DNA from: Notamacropus eugenii
Lineage: Eukaryota > Chordata > Mammalia > Diprotodontia > Macropodidae
Length of the DNA: 64,000 nt
Direction: 5' to 3'
Assembly: GCF_028372415.1 (NCBI RefSeq)
Contig: NC_092878.1
Span: 69,209,830-69,273,829, forward strand
Below, in pieces: positions 1 to 11,690 of the stretch. The notes under the pieces are model-generated. The model was not told the DNA's origin. It saw only the letters and a program-made list of their open reading frames with translations, and made no database searches. Made by a program: the position numbers and the translations under genes. Within the stretch, counting starts at the first letter, position 1, and every line of letters begins with the position of its first letter.

Positions 1-94
1 TTCCACTTAACATACCTCCTGCTGTTCTGAGTTGAGGTGGTGAGGGAGGTGGGCTAAGGAATGTTTCTGTCTGCCATCTTGCTGCCAGTTTGTT

Positions 95-245
95 GGTGTA
101 ATGGATAGAGTAGCTAGACTTAAAGACAAAAAGTATTTCAATTCTAATTTTACCTTAAACTTTGAATAACTATGTTTTCCTGGACCATTAATATCTCTCA
201 GCCTTGTCATTTTCTTCATAAAATGGTGGTAAGAATAACTCCTGA
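95..245 (+). mobile_element. Old CORE-SINE/MIR-like fragment
   Basis: The fragment keeps the usual SINE order: a tRNA-like head (TGTAATGGATAGAGTAG), a degraded middle, then a 3' part resembling the MIR phrase 'ctcagtttcctcatctgtaaaatgg' (seen here as CTTCATAAAATGGTGGTAA). It is old and strongly diverged. The family is assigned by eye, so the exact subfamily is open. Confidence 0.45.
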
Positions 246-251
246 GAAATA

Positions 252-253
252 GG

Positions 254-319
<66 letters not shown>

Positions 320-322
320 AGA
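252..322. repeat. (GA)n microsatellite
   Basis: About 70 bp of nearly perfect AG dinucleotides follow the SINE directly. It may have grown from its purine-rich tail. Confidence 0.95.
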
Positions 323-1190
323 AAATATATCAGGAGTAATTGATATTCACTCCTTTGCTTTTATGTACAGTTTATAAAAATCATCTAGACACAAATCAAT
401 GTCAGCAATGACTGTATTAATAAGGAAAAAAAGTCCAACTTTTCCACAAGGGATCACACACTTACCATCTCAGAATTGACTAAAAGATGGAGAAAATGTA
501 TTGGAGTGTAAGGTGAGTGTGCTCAGCAAAGTCATTTAAAAGATATTATCCAGAAATTCAGGTATACAATGAAAATATAAAAGTTTATAAGATACTTAAA
601 AATAAAACTTTAACCAGACATTGCAGCCGGTTAGATACAAATACTCATAGACAAAGCAGGGAATTTTATTTAAGATAATAAATATTTATTCTGCCACAAA
701 TAACAGCAAGTAGATCTTTCTAATTCACATACTTTCAATTAAAAATGCCCTGAGTGCTCCTCCAAAATTTGTTCAGTTTCCCTAAGGTATGTACAGGCTA
801 ATATCTGAATTTTTGACTCGAATTTCAGTATTGCATGATCTATGAAGGGTTATGCTATGTAGGCAGTAAATACCCATTTAAATGTTTAAATTCTTTGCCT
901 TTGCTTAATGGAATGAGCTTTCAGGTGGTTATTTTTATAAAGCATTTAATTCGCTTTATGCTTCAAAATACTTTATGACTAATCCCTGACTTAAAAGTAC
1001 ATACACATTATTAACCTAAATTCAAGCATAATAGACCTTATGTTCCTTATTAGCAGAGGGTATCTTTCCTTTTTGGATGTATTTTCATGCTTTACGCTTT
1101 TTGGTTTATCATCAGTGGAACTGGAAGAGGCAAGTCATTCAGGGAACTCTAGAAGTAACCTAAAATCTACATTCTCTTATTGCAGAGGTA
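323..1190. other. AT-rich intergenic, nothing recognised
   Basis: No open frame of convincing length or composition, no RNA gene and no repeat I can name. Confidence 0.6.
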
Positions 1191-1194
1191 ATAG

Positions 1195-1450
1195 AGATGC
1201 TTAAAAGGTGAAAGGAACCACGAGGGTCATCTGTGCAACCTTCCACCAAACAGGTGCTTGCTATAACATTGCTAGTGCATAATCAAGTATTTTTTTTTCT
1301 TTGTCTATCACATGCAGTGACAGAAAACTTGCTACTTTGCAAGACAATCTGCTCGATGTAGACAGTAGTAGTGAATAAGTTTTTATTTCTTTACACTGAG
1401 TTAATATCTACCTTAGGAAATTCAATCACTATTCCCAATTCTGCTAGTGG
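1195..1450 (-). mobile_element. CR1/L3 LINE 3'-end fossil
   Basis: Read on the plus strand it follows the antisense CR1/L3 3' end: a 'gaggtcatctagtccaacc'-like phrase (GAGGGTCATCTGTGCAACC), then the equivalent of 'gtgacagaaaactcactac' (CAGTGACAGAAAACTTGCTA), then a region like 'gttaatatctacctta'. It is old, with many substitutions. Confidence 0.5.
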
Positions 1451-1482
1451 TATATACAATTTGTCAAATTATTTCTCTGTTT

Positions 1483-1661
1483 CAGGGGTTCTTAACCTGA
1501 GATCTGTGAGCTGCTCTTTTTTTAAAAACATAATTGTATGCCAATAAAATTAATTTTCTTCCTAATACTATACATTTTATGCATTAAAAACCATTATTTT
1601 TAAAAAAGCATCTGTAAGTATTATGATAGCCAAATGAGTTCAATGCACACATGGAAAGGAT
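1483..1661. mobile_element. hAT-like nonautonomous DNA transposon fossil
   Basis: It starts with CAGGGGTTCTTAACCTGAGA, which resembles the terminal inverted repeat of a mammalian hAT-type MITE. The interior (AT-rich, TTTTATGCATTAAAAACCAT) follows the same family. The right terminus is degraded and I cannot see a clean matching inverted repeat there, so the right boundary is approximate. Confidence 0.45.
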
Positions 1662-2285
1662 TAATAATCTTTACTATATGTTCATCCCACTTTCATCAAG
1701 CTATCAGGTTGTAGCAGCAAAAAATAACAGAGCTGTAGGTTATAAATCAAATTCATTTTTACAACCATTATTATATACATATGAAATGCAAAATATTTTT
1801 CTAGGTCTTAAAAAGAGGACCAAAGCAAGACAATACTTAAACACCAAGAGCATTTACTCTATTCAATTAAATAAATAAGTTTTATTTAGCAAAGGTATAA
1901 AACACTCAAAACTGGGTTGTTGAATAGAAAGGCTTCAAAAAGTGAGTGTTACCTGAGCTGTGCCTTGAAAAAATAGGAGAATTCTGAAAAAGCAAAAATA
2001 AAGTCAATTACAATGATGAAAACTTACTTGTATATAAAAATTTTAAAGTTAGTGAAACACTTCTCTTATATTATTTCACTTAATTACAAAATAAGCCTGT
2101 AAAATAAAATAATCTACTTAAAGATAAGGAAATACAGAGATTTTCTTGTCATAAATAATCCCATGCATTTTATGTATTTAAGAACATTGCTATGTAAAGG
2201 ATTTCACATGTTTCCATCGATTTCTGAAGAGACCCATAACACATATAAGTTAACAATATAAGTATTAGATGGTAAAATTGAAACC
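1662..2285. other. AT-rich intergenic, nothing recognised
   Basis: No repeat, RNA gene or credible coding region recognised. The 75-codon frame at 1651-1878 is AT-driven and partly overlaps the transposon remnant. Confidence 0.6.
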
Positions 2286-2289
2286 TAGA

Positions 2290-2870
2290 TTACTCCTGAC
2301 TGCAAATTTATATGTTAGGAGTGAGTGTATCTCTGCCATTGGGGATGTATACATGGGGGAGGAATCTTAAAAGAACATGATAAATAGGCACAGATGATAT
2401 CACCAAGGAGAGTGTAAGAAGAAGGAAAAAGAGGACCTGGGACAAAAAATCAATGATAATTGAAGGAAAGAGACTAAAGAGGAAGTTTTAGATAGTTAGG
2501 ACAAGAACCAGGAGAGAAATGAGCTGAAAAGCTGTTTAAGTGACTTAATCAAGGTCACAATGGTAGTCAGTTTCAGAGATGAGTGGCCACAAGACAAATC
2601 ATTGTGATGAAAATGACTATTAAGGAAGTGAATGTACTGTTTTATTATTGTTTTCTAGAAGTTTGGTGATGAGAGGAAGGATAATATCTTAAAGTGATGG
2701 CACAAGCAAATGAATTTTTTTTTTAAAGATGGAGAAGATCTGGGCATATTTTTAGGCAATGTAAATTGGGAGAGAACAAATAAAAGAAAAAATTATTTAT
2801 GGATGAAGTTCCTAGAAGAGAAGGGATGAGGTGGACCTAAGGGCAAAAATGTTTTTTGTTGATTCTGTCA
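2290..2870 (-). mobile_element. L2 LINE fragment (antisense)
   Basis: The plus strand carries the purine-rich antisense of L2 coding sequence as found in marsupials. The order matches: 'gagagtgtaagaagaag', 'gaggacctgggaca', 'aaccaggagagaaatgag', later 'gatgagaggaaggata' and 'gggcatatttttaggcaa'. It is ancient and non-coding now. The assignment rests on the order of several short phrases rather than one strong match. Confidence 0.5.
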
Positions 2871-3034
2871 TATAACATCATTCCTCTCTTTCACATCTCT
2901 TTGACATCTGATAATATGATAAATTTGCCTTCTATGTCATCATGCAAGCTCATAAATATTGAACAGTACTTGTCTGTTAACACAGGACAATAGCCCTCCT
3001 GATAGGCAAATATAGCTCCACTTGACACATAAAC

Positions 3035-3150
3035 TTTATTAAATTCAATAAACATTTACTAAATGCATACCAAGTGCCAGGCACTATGTTAAACATTGGT
3101 AATAAAAATAAGAAAAAGGAAGAGATTCCCTCCCCTTAGAGTTAGTTATG
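3035..3150 (-). mobile_element. L2 3'-end fossil (antisense)
   Basis: ATTTACTAAATGCATACC followed by AAGTGCCAGGCACTATGTTA is the antisense of the L2 3' end ('cctggcacatagtaggtgctcaataaa'). Confidence 0.7.
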
Positions 3151-3424
3151 TTTATACACAAAATATTTTGTAATTTAACATGCTATAAATTCACTTGTGT
3201 TGTACACCCAAATATATTTATCCCTTTTACGCATTTTAAAAAGATCATCTATGACAAATGATATGCTAAAATTCAGAAAAAAATGGACCCAGAGTATTGA
3301 CCTAATTCAATTAATATTCAATATTTATCAAAGTTATAAGTTTATCAGTCATTTAAAAAGATACTAGTTTGATCTTATATTATAGATAATAGACCATAAA
3401 TATTAATCAAACAACAATAACTAG

Positions 3425-3505
3425 CATTTAAATATAACTTTCAATATGCAAAACACTTAAAATATCGCTTTATCCTCAGAATAACCTTAGTAGGAAGGTA
3501 GTGTT
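3425..3505 (-). mobile_element. MIR fragment (antisense)
   Basis: The sequence around CTAGCATTTAAATATAACTT with TGCAAAACACTTAAAAT and ATCCTCAGAATAACC matches the antisense MIR 3' half. Confidence 0.6.
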
Positions 3506-3912
3506 AATGAGGTTTTGGGGTACTGGGATCATGAGAATACCAAGGCCTAGTTGCCTGGAATGAATTTATACACTCAAGCCTTCTCTTAAGTGGCAGAGTT
3601 CATGTTAATGCTTTAGCAAAAGCAGGCAAAAGTCCTTATGGGAACCTGTGAGAGACTGCAGATGGTACTGGGGTTTATATAGAAAACGGTTATGAGAAAG
3701 GAAAGTCAGGGATACTAATTAGGTAATCTAAGGCTCTGGGTGTCTTTGGGAGCTATGAATGGGAAAGTGTAGTAAGTATACAATACATTGATGGAGAAAA
3801 GACAATTTACCTGTCAGAAGCATGGACCTTGGGGATCTGGTGAGATAAAAGTCCTTAGGCCAACCGGGACAAAAATCTTTGGGCCAGACACCCCTCTTTC
3901 TCTTCTGATAGG
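3506..3912. other. Unclassified single-copy-like sequence
   Basis: About 400 bp between a MIR and an L1 tail with less AT bias than its surroundings. I recognise no family and see no long open frame. Confidence 0.4.
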
Positions 3913-3926
3913 AGAATGTATTCTTT

Positions 3927-4633
3927 TTTTAGGCTTTTTTACAATTCATTTAGTTTATTTGTTTTCAATTTTCAACAATTATCTCCATAAGCCTTAAATT
4001 TTCTTCCCCTCCCTTTCCCTTCCCTCCCTGAGACAGCATACAATCTTATGTGGAATCTACACATACATTCTCAATAAACATATTTTCACATTAACCATGT
4101 TGCATGGAAGAATTAAAACAAATGGGAGAAACCATGAGAAAAACCCAGAGAAAACATAACACAAGAGAAAATATTCTGTTTCATTCTGCATTCCAATTCC
4201 ACAGTTCATTTTCTGGATGTGGATAGTATTTTGCCTCAAGATTACTTTGGAAATGTCTTAGGTTCTTGCATTGCTGTGAAGGGCTAGGTCTACCAGAAAC
4301 ATTCCTCACACTGTGACTGATATTGTGTATAATATTCTCTTGGTTCTGTTCAATTCATTCAGCATAAGTTCATATATCTTCCCAGATTTATCTGAAGTCC
4401 AACTGTTCATTTCTTACAGCACAATGGTATTCCATTATATATATATACCACAACTTCTTCAGTCATAATTGATGGGCATTCCTTCCATTTTCAGTTCTTG
4501 GCCACCACAAAGAGAGCCGCTGTAAATATGTTTGGACATGTGGGAGGTTTCCCCATTTTTATGATCTCTTGGGAATAAAGCCCTAAATGCACTGTTGCTG
4601 GGTCAAAAAGGTATGCACATTTTTGTAGCTCTT
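3927..4633 (-). mobile_element. 5'-truncated L1, 3' end, with TSD
   Basis: Read on the minus strand this is the end of L1 ORF2 (the 'caaaaatgtgcataccttt' / 'gacccagcaacagtgc' region near 4600) running into the marsupial L1 3'UTR. The antisense tail is T-rich (3924-3950). Flanking direct repeats AGAATGTATTCTTT (3913-3926) and AGAATATGTTCTTT (4634-4647) differ at two positions and are a good TSD. The 3'UTR is of the same type as that of the L1 at 6489 and unlike the L1 ending near 61984, so at least two L1 subfamilies are present. Confidence 0.85.
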
Positions 4634-4734
4634 AGAATATGTTCTTTAATAAGGGAAAATTTCTCACAGGATCGTGGTTTACTGAGAAATTGGGAGACTT
4701 TCAGAGACATGATTTTAGGTCTTGGGCCCAAGCA

Positions 4735-4930
4735 CTCAATAATTATTATAATTCTCATTTCACAGAAGAGGTAATTCATCTAATTTTCTTACTTAAGCTC
4801 ACGTGCCACAGATGAGACAAACAGTAGTTAAAGGATTTACTAAGAATGGTAGGTTTCTGATGTTAGGTTTAAAATTAAATCTTCCTAAGTCTACCTTTGG
4901 CACTTTTTAATCTGACTGCCATACCACCTA
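4735..4930 (-). mobile_element. Degraded MIR fragment (antisense)
   Basis: The phrases ATTATAATTCTCATTTCACA, then AGAAGAGG, and further on TTTGGCACTT next to a 'ccatacc' end fit antisense MIR order. Very diverged. Confidence 0.4.
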
Positions 4931-5094
4931 GTTGACTTGCCATGTCCTAGTAAGTCAATTCTTTGTAATGCTCATAAAATATCTTTTTGTCAATCTCTTT
5001 TAAAGCATATAGTTTGAATTTATTGACATTTTGTCCACCTCTCTATCTCTTAAGTGAATTTTCCATAAGGTTATCTTTTTGTTATGACTTTTAC

Positions 5095-5375
5095 ATGGAA
5101 GCTAGGTGGTGCAGTGGATAGAAAGCTAGGCCTGGAGTCAGGAAGATCTGAATTCAAGGCAAACTTCAAACACTACTAGCTGTGCAACTTAAGTCCCTTT
5201 AATACTTTGTTTCAGTTTCCTCAACTGTAAAGCAGGGAAAATAACATTACATAACAACAGAAATTGCCAGATGTGAGCCTTGAAGTGTTATGAAGATCAA
5301 ATGAGGTAATATTGTAAATCTTTTAACACAGTCTGGCACATAGTAGACACTATATAAATATTTATTTCCTTTTAT
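5095..5375 (+). mobile_element. CORE-SINE with tRNA-like head and MIR-type tail
   Basis: The head GAAGCTAGGTGGTGCAGTGG (tRNA-like, with an A-box-like GGTGGTGCAGTGG) is followed by TGGAGTCAGGAAGATCTGA and 'cagtttcctcaactgtaaa'. The 3' part TCTGGCACATAGTAGACAC with 'tataaatatttatt' matches a MIR/L2-type tail. Full length, moderately old. Confidence 0.8.
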
Positions 5376-5585
5376 TCTCCTATTTAATTGTGACATTTTC
5401 CCCATAATTTTAACAATCGGGTCAAAGGGCTACTAAATCTACATATTCAACTCTGACTTCAGTGGTGTCTGAAAATTAACATGCCAAACTAAGTTCATTA
5501 ACTTATTTTCTCAAATTATTGCGCTTTCTAAATATTTAACTATTTCTAAATCAGTGGTGCCTCCACTTACCTAGCCTTTAATGTT

Positions 5586-5812
5586 TAAATGTTGATGTTG
5601 TTTTTGTATCCTTCTTTGCCTTACCTCTATTTACAGTTACCAAAGCTTGTCAATTCCACTTCTGCAATAACTTCTCCTTTTTATTGTCTGTTGACCTCAA
5701 TATCACCTACTTCTATTACTGCAACAACTTCCCTAAAAGTCTTTCTGACTTTATTCACTTTCCCCTCCAATGGCTTCTTTAACTCACTACAAGGACCACT
5801 GGAAGGCTCTTT
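5586..5812 (+). mobile_element. L2 LINE fragment (sense)
   Basis: Phrases such as CTTGTCAATTCCACTTCTGC and 'attactgcaacaacttccc' follow the L2 sequence '...tgtcgattctacctccgcaac...tattgcaatagcctcc'. The 76-codon frame at 5589-5819 is this fossil, not a gene. Confidence 0.6.
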
Positions 5813-6488
5813 ATCCTGAGGCACAGATGAAGGTGTTGAGGTTTGAACTTCACCTGCCAGATGCTAAAAATTGTTGAGTTTTCATGATCTGTTGTGGTAG
5901 ATCTATCTCAAATAATTCAGTCATACATCTCAAATCCAAGTGTAGGACTTTATTGGCACTGACAACACTTAAGAAGAACCTGTAACTTCAAAGAAAGCAA
6001 GATGGATTTGATAGAGTAAAGATGCAAATACATAACAGAAACTGTGAATATTAAAAAAGGTAAGAAAGGTTTGTTAAGGGATTAGGCAATAGGGGAGGTG
6101 TCCTAGTCACAGTGTAACTGCACATGCCACTACCCAGAATGCATAAATACCCCCACTGTGGGGTATGCATGTATGATAATGATATTTCTATAAGACTCTC
6201 TATGTCATAAGTTCACTCTAGATAAGTTCTTTACTATTATTGCACAGGTGTCCACTTAGATAAAGTTCCTCCTATTATTTTGGGGTCTATATCCTGCTTG
6301 GGCATCCAGGTAGTGCTACTTTCTGATTGACTCAGTATTGTGGTCCTGTCTGAAAATAGATGGCTGTGATTGTGGTTGAGTGCATGGATACATCTGTTAT
6401 TACAGTGGGAAATATGAGGAAAGGATATGGTGCCAGTGGCTGGCTAGAGACAGTGATTGGGATCCCATCTGTAAAGGCAAGGAAAGTA
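5813..6488. other. Intergenic flank of the L1 3' end
   Basis: No recognised repeat or gene. It ends at the T-rich antisense tail of the L1 at 6489. Confidence 0.5.
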
Positions 6489-6774
6489 GGATTTTTAAAA
6501 TTATTTTATTTGTTTTCAATTTTCTACAATCACTTCCATATATCTTAAATTTTTTCCCTCCCCTCACTTCTAACCCCCTCCCTTTCCAATCCCACAGATG
6601 GTGTGCAATCTTATATACGTTCTATATATACATTCCTATTAAATACATTTTCACCTTGGTCATGTTGCATAGAAATTTATAATGAATAGGAGAAACCATA
6701 AAGCAAAACAAAACATAAAACATAAGAAAATGGTCTGCTTGATTTTGCAATGAAATAATATAGCATATATTTTA

Positions 6775-9700
6775 GGAATGAGGCAGTTATCACAGACACT
6801 AGTTGCAAAAATTCTTTCCCAGTTTTCTGCTTCCCTGAAAATCTTGGTTGCATTGAATTTGATTATGCAAAAACATTTCAATTCAATGTAATCAAAATTA
6901 TCCACTTTGTACTTCATAATGTTCTCTATCTCTTGTTTAGTCAAAATTTTTCTTCATTCTTCATAAATCTGACAAGTACATGACTCCTTCCTCCTCTAAT
7001 TTGTTTATAGCATTAGTCATTATACCTAGACCATGTATCCATTTGGACTTTATTCCTGTAGACAGTGTCAGGAATTGGTCTATGCCCAGTTTGTGCCACA
7101 CTGTTATACACAGTGAGTACTTATTCCAGAAGCTGGGGTCCTTAGGTTTATGAAAAATAGATTACAATATTCATTGACTGCTGTGTTGTGAATGCTCAGA
7201 CTATTCCACTGGTCTACCCCTCTATTTCTTAGCCAGTACCAAGTACTTTTGATGATTGTTGCTTTATAATGCAATTTTAGAGGGCAGCTAGCTGGTGCAG
7301 TGGATAGAGCACCAGTGCAGGAGTCAAGAGGACCTGAGTTCAAATTTCACCTCAGACACTTGACACTCACTACTGTGTGACACTGGGCAATACTTAACCC
7401 CAACTGCCTCATCCTGGGTCATCTCCAGGCATCCTGATGAATATCTGGTCACTGGATTCAGATGGCTCTGAAGGAGATGTGAAGCTGGTGACCCAAACAG
7501 CCCTCCCTCACTCAAAGCAAAGTTAGGTGCAAGTCATGTCATTATTTGTCTGATGGCATGGTCTTCTTTGTCAACGAAGGATGAACAAACACAATTTGAG
7601 ATCTGGTAGGGCTAGGCCACCTTTCCTACCATTACTTCCCTCCATATTCTGGACCTTTTGTTCTTCCATATGAATTTTGATTCCATTTTTTCAGGCTCTA
7701 CAAAATAATCAACTAGTAGTTTGATTAATATGGCACTGAACAGGTAAATTAATTTAGGTACAATTGTCATTTTTGTTTGTTTAGCTCAGCCTATGAGTAA
7801 CAGATGTTTTTCCACTTACTTAGATATGACTTTATTTGTGTGAAAAGTGTTCTGTAATTGTGATCATATAGTCCCTGGACTTGTTTCAGCAGGTAGACTC
7901 CCAGGTATTTGATATTATCTACTGTAGCTTTAAATGGGATTTCTCTTTCTCTCTCTTGCTGTTGGGATATATACACATATATACATATATACCTATATAT
8001 GCACATGATTAATGTGGGTTCATATTGTAACCTGCAACTTTCCCAAAGTTGTTTGCTACTTCAAGTAGTTTTTTAATTGTTTCTCTGGGATTTTCTAATT
8101 ATATCGTCATATTATCTGCAAAGAGTGATAACTTAGATTCTTCTTTGCCTATTGTCATTCAATTTTTTTTTCTTCTGTCATTGCTAAAGCTAATACTTCT
8201 AGTACCATATTGAATAACATTGGTGATAATGGACATCCTTGTTTCACCCCTGATCTTATTGGAAACTCATCTAGTGTATCTGCATTGCATATAATGCTTG
8301 CTGATGGTTTTAGGTAGATAAGGCTTACTATATTATGGAAAGTTTCATTTATTCCTATATCCTCCAATGTTTTCAATAGGAATGGGTGTTGTATTTTTTC
8401 AAAAGTTTTTTTTTCTGCATCTATTGAGATAATCATGTATTTTCTATAAGTTTTGTTGTTGAAATGATCCTAATATTGAACCAGCATTGCACTGCTGATA
8501 TAAATCCTACTTGAACATGATGTATTATTTTCATGATAAGTTACTGTATTCTTTTTGCTAATATAGTATTCAAATTTCTTGCCTCTATGTTCATTAGATA
8601 AATTGATCTATAATTTGCTTTCTCTGTTTTGGCTTTTCGTGGTTTAGGTATCAGAACTATATTTGAATCGTAAAAAGAGTTTGGCAGAACTACTTCTTCC
8701 CCAATTTTCATAAGTAGTCTATGTAGTATTGGAATTAACTTCTTTAAATGTTTCATAGAATTCACTTGTAAATCCATCTGGCCTTGAATATATTTTCTTA
8801 GGGAGTTCATTGATGGCTTTTTCAATTTCTTATTCAGAAATGTAGTTATTTAAGGATTGAATTTGCTCTTCTGTTAATCTGAGCAATTTATATTTTTTAA
8901 AGTATTCATTCATCTCATTTAGATTGTCAACTTTCTAATTATTGTTTTAATTTCTGCCTGGTTGGAGTTGAGTTCACCCTTTTAATTTTTGATGTTGCTA
9001 ATTTGGTTTTCTGCTTTCCTTTTTTTAATCAAATAGAACAAGGGTTTACCAATTTGATGGGTTTTTTTTCGTAAAATCAACTCAGTTTCATTTATCAATT
9101 TAAACATTTTCCTAATTTCACTTTTATTTATCTGTTATTTTTTTTCAGTATTTCTAATTTGATATTTACTTGGGAATTTTCAATTTGTTCTTTTTCTAGC
9201 TTTTTCAGCTGCATGCCCAATTAATTGATCTCCTCTTTCTCTATGTTATTCATGCAGGCATTCAAAGATATAAAATGTCCCCTAAAAACTACTTTTGCAG
9301 TATCCTATAAGAACTGATAGGTTGTCTCGTTATTATCATTTTCTTTATTGAAGTTGATGATTGTTTCTGTGATTTGTTGCTTAACCTACCAATTATTTAG
9401 GATTAGGTTATTTAGTTTCTAATTAACTTTTGGCTTATCTCTCCATGACCTTTTATTACATGTAATTTTTATTGATTTATGATCTGAGAAGAATGTATGG
9501 ACTATCTCTGATTTCTGTACTGGATCGTGACAATGGTATGCCCTAGTACATGGTAGATTTTTGTATATGTTCCATGTACTGTGGAGAAAAAAATGTATAT
9601 CCTTTCCAATCTCCATTCAATTTTCTCCAGAAATCTATTATATCTACATTGTTCAGAGTTTTCTTCACCTCCTTAGCTTCTTTCTTATTTATTTTGAGGT

Positions 9701-10135
9701 TAGAATTATCAAGTCCAGAGAGAGAAAGATTGAAGTCCCCGACTAGAATAATATTTGTTTTCCATTTCTTCCAGTAACTCCCTTAGCTTCTGCTCTAACA
9801 ATTTGTTTAGTAATGCTTCGTTTTCTATGGTAACTTTTAGCAGGATATTGTTTCCTTCCTTATCTCTTTTGATTAGATCTATTTCTGCTTTTACTTTGTC
9901 TGAGAGGATTGCTACCCTTGTGTTTTTTACATCAGCTGAATTGTAATATGTTCTGTTCCAATATTTTCCATTTACCCTCTGTGTTTCTCCGTTTCAAATA
10001 TATTTCTTGTAAACAACATATTGTTGGATTATGGTTTTTTTTTTCCATTCCACTATCCATCCCCATTTTATGGGGAAATTAATCCCATTAACATTCACAT
10101 TTGTGATTCCTCTCTCTGTCTTTCCCTTCATGCTC
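6775..10135 (-). pseudogene. L1 ORF2 remnant (endonuclease + reverse transcriptase)
   Basis: ORF2p is the L1 endonuclease and reverse transcriptase that nicks target DNA and copies element RNA. Visible on the minus strand: the N-terminal 'NVNVNGINFPIK' region (near 10100), the endonuclease 'PTICCLQE' region (near 10005), a GDFN motif (9729-9740), YTFFS (near 9590) and an SDH motif (near 9480). In the RT domain are a 'SPGPDGF'-like region (near 8770), '[14 protein letters not shown]' (near 8680) and QGCPLSPMLFN (near 8230). At the catalytic site (8110-8125) FADD reads FADN, so the second aspartate is lost. Stops and shifts are frequent, a SINE interrupts the frame, and the C-terminal ~240 codons are deleted. 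Confidence 0.85.
7281..7591 (+). mobile_element. WSINE1-like SINE inserted in the L1, with TSD
   Basis: The head AGGGCAGCTAGCTGGTGCAG, then TGGATAGAGCACC, GGACCTGAGTTCAAAT and TCAGACACTTGACACTCACT, is the tRNA-related SINE I know from Australian marsupials. It carries the long 3' extension ending 'tcttctttgtcaacgaagg' and 'atgaacaaacac'. TSD copies CAATTTTAG (7272-7280) and CAATTTGAG (7592-7600) flank it; the intact L1 sequence at the same place (minus-strand reading of 60400-60425) has a single copy. It is younger than the L1. Confidence 0.88.
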
Positions 10136-10711
10136 TTTCTCCCCATTTATGCTTTTACTTCTCCCTTCTCCCTTCCCCTCCACAATAGAGTTTTAATTTT
10201 TGACCACAGCCTCCCTCAGTTTTCCTTCCTTCATTTCTTCCCCCTCCTTTTTACACACATTTTCCCTTATTACCTCTTCCCTCCTGTTTAGACTCCCATT
10301 CTTTTACTTTCACTTTTCCCCTCCTACTGCCAATGCAGCTAGTTAGATTTCTATACTTAACTGAGTTTCTTGTTCCCTCTTTGAAACAAATCAGATGAGA
10401 GTGAATCTCAAACAATGCTCATCTCCCTCCCCTCTTTCCTTCTACTGTAATATATTTTTGTGCCTCTTTCTGTGATATAATTCACCTGTTTCTGTCTCCT
10501 TCTTTCAACATTTGTCGTTATAATCTCTTCACACCTTTAAATCACATTATCACATCATTTATTTTATACCCACTTCCTCTACGTATATCACTCTTATATA
10601 TCATTATAAATAAACATTTCTCAAGATTAAAAAGTATCATCTTCCCTTATAGGGATAAAAAGCGTTTGCCCATGTGAAATAAGTTTTTTTCCCCTCTTTA
10701 TTTTTTTATGC
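10136..10711 (-). other. L1 inter-ORF spacer, homologous to HAL1 3'UTR
   Basis: About 575 bp separate the ORF1 stop from the ORF2 start, far longer than the human L1 spacer (about 63 bp). On the minus strand it carries CACTCTCATCTGATTTGTTT (around 10380-10412) and purine-rich GGAAAGAGGGGAGGGAGA-type stretches. The HAL1 at 17380-20125 has the same phrase as CTCTCATCCGATTTGTTT (around 18019-18055) in its 3'UTR. Confidence 0.6.
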
Positions 10712-11690
10712 CTCTCTTGAGACCTGTGTTTGAAGATCACATTTTCTATTGACCTTTCCCCTTTTCATCAGGAAGGCCTGGAAATCTCTTATTTCATTGA
10801 ATGTCCATCTTCTTCCCAGAAATATGATGCTCACTTTTGTTGGATAATTGATTCTTGATTGTAGTCCCAGCTCCTTTCCCTTACAAAATATCGTATCCCA
10901 GTCCCTCTGATCTTGTAATGCAGAAGCTGAAAGGCCCTATGTAATCCTGATTGTAGCTGTTGGATCTTTGAATTTTTTCTTTGTGGCTACCTGCAGTGTT
11001 TTCTGCTTCACTTAATAGTTCTTTAATTTGGCAAAGTTATATCTTGGTGTATTTAGTTTGGCATCCCTTTCAGGAAGTGATTCTTTGAAAGACTATTTTG
11101 CCCTTTGGACCTAAGATTTCTGGGCAGTTTTCCTTGATGATTTCTTGAAAGATATTGCCCAGACTGTTTTCTTCATCATGACTTTCTGATAGACCAATAA
11201 TTTTCAGATTTGCTCTTCTGGATATATTTTCCTTCTCAGTTGTTTTGCCAATTAAATATTTTATATTTTCTTCTATCTCTTTATTTTTAGATTCTGTTTG
11301 ACTGATTCTTGATGTCTCAAAGAGTCATTAGCTTCTATTTTCTCAGTTCTAATTTTTACCAGTTTGTTTTCTTCAGTTAACTTTTTCATTACCTTTTCCA
11401 TCTGTCAAATTTTCTTTCTAAGGGGTTATTTTCTCCAGTTAATTTTCATACTTCCTTTTCCATTTGTCCAATTTTCCTTTTAAATTTTTCTGTGATATGT
11501 TTTTTTCATACTTTTAAAATCATTGGCCAGTTTTTCTTCTACTTCCCTAATTTCACTTTTAAAATCCTTCTTAAGTTCTCCAAGGAATGCTCTTTGGGCT
11601 TGAAAGCAGTTCATATCCCTTCTGAAGTTTCAGATGGGAGTGCAGTCTCAATGCTGCCCTCTTTGGTATTGGTGTTTTGGTCCTTGTCCC
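10712..11690 (-). pseudogene. L1 ORF1 remnant
   Basis: ORF1p is the L1 RNA-binding chaperone. On the minus strand the N-terminal part is rich in Lys/Glu coiled-coil sequence (around 11600-11300). The central domain reads 'NSLGNIFQEIIKENCPEILG' near 11100, equal to the 'IFHEIIEENFPNL' region of mammalian ORF1p, and the end has the 'FDFQTQESREA'-type terminus near 10720. Stops and shifts break it throughout. Confidence 0.78.

Noticed and set aside
7281-7330. tRNA gene
   Set aside because: The A-box-like GGTGGTGCAGTGG motif is the tRNA-derived head of a SINE. No cloverleaf or anticodon arm follows. The same goes for 5095 and 23945.
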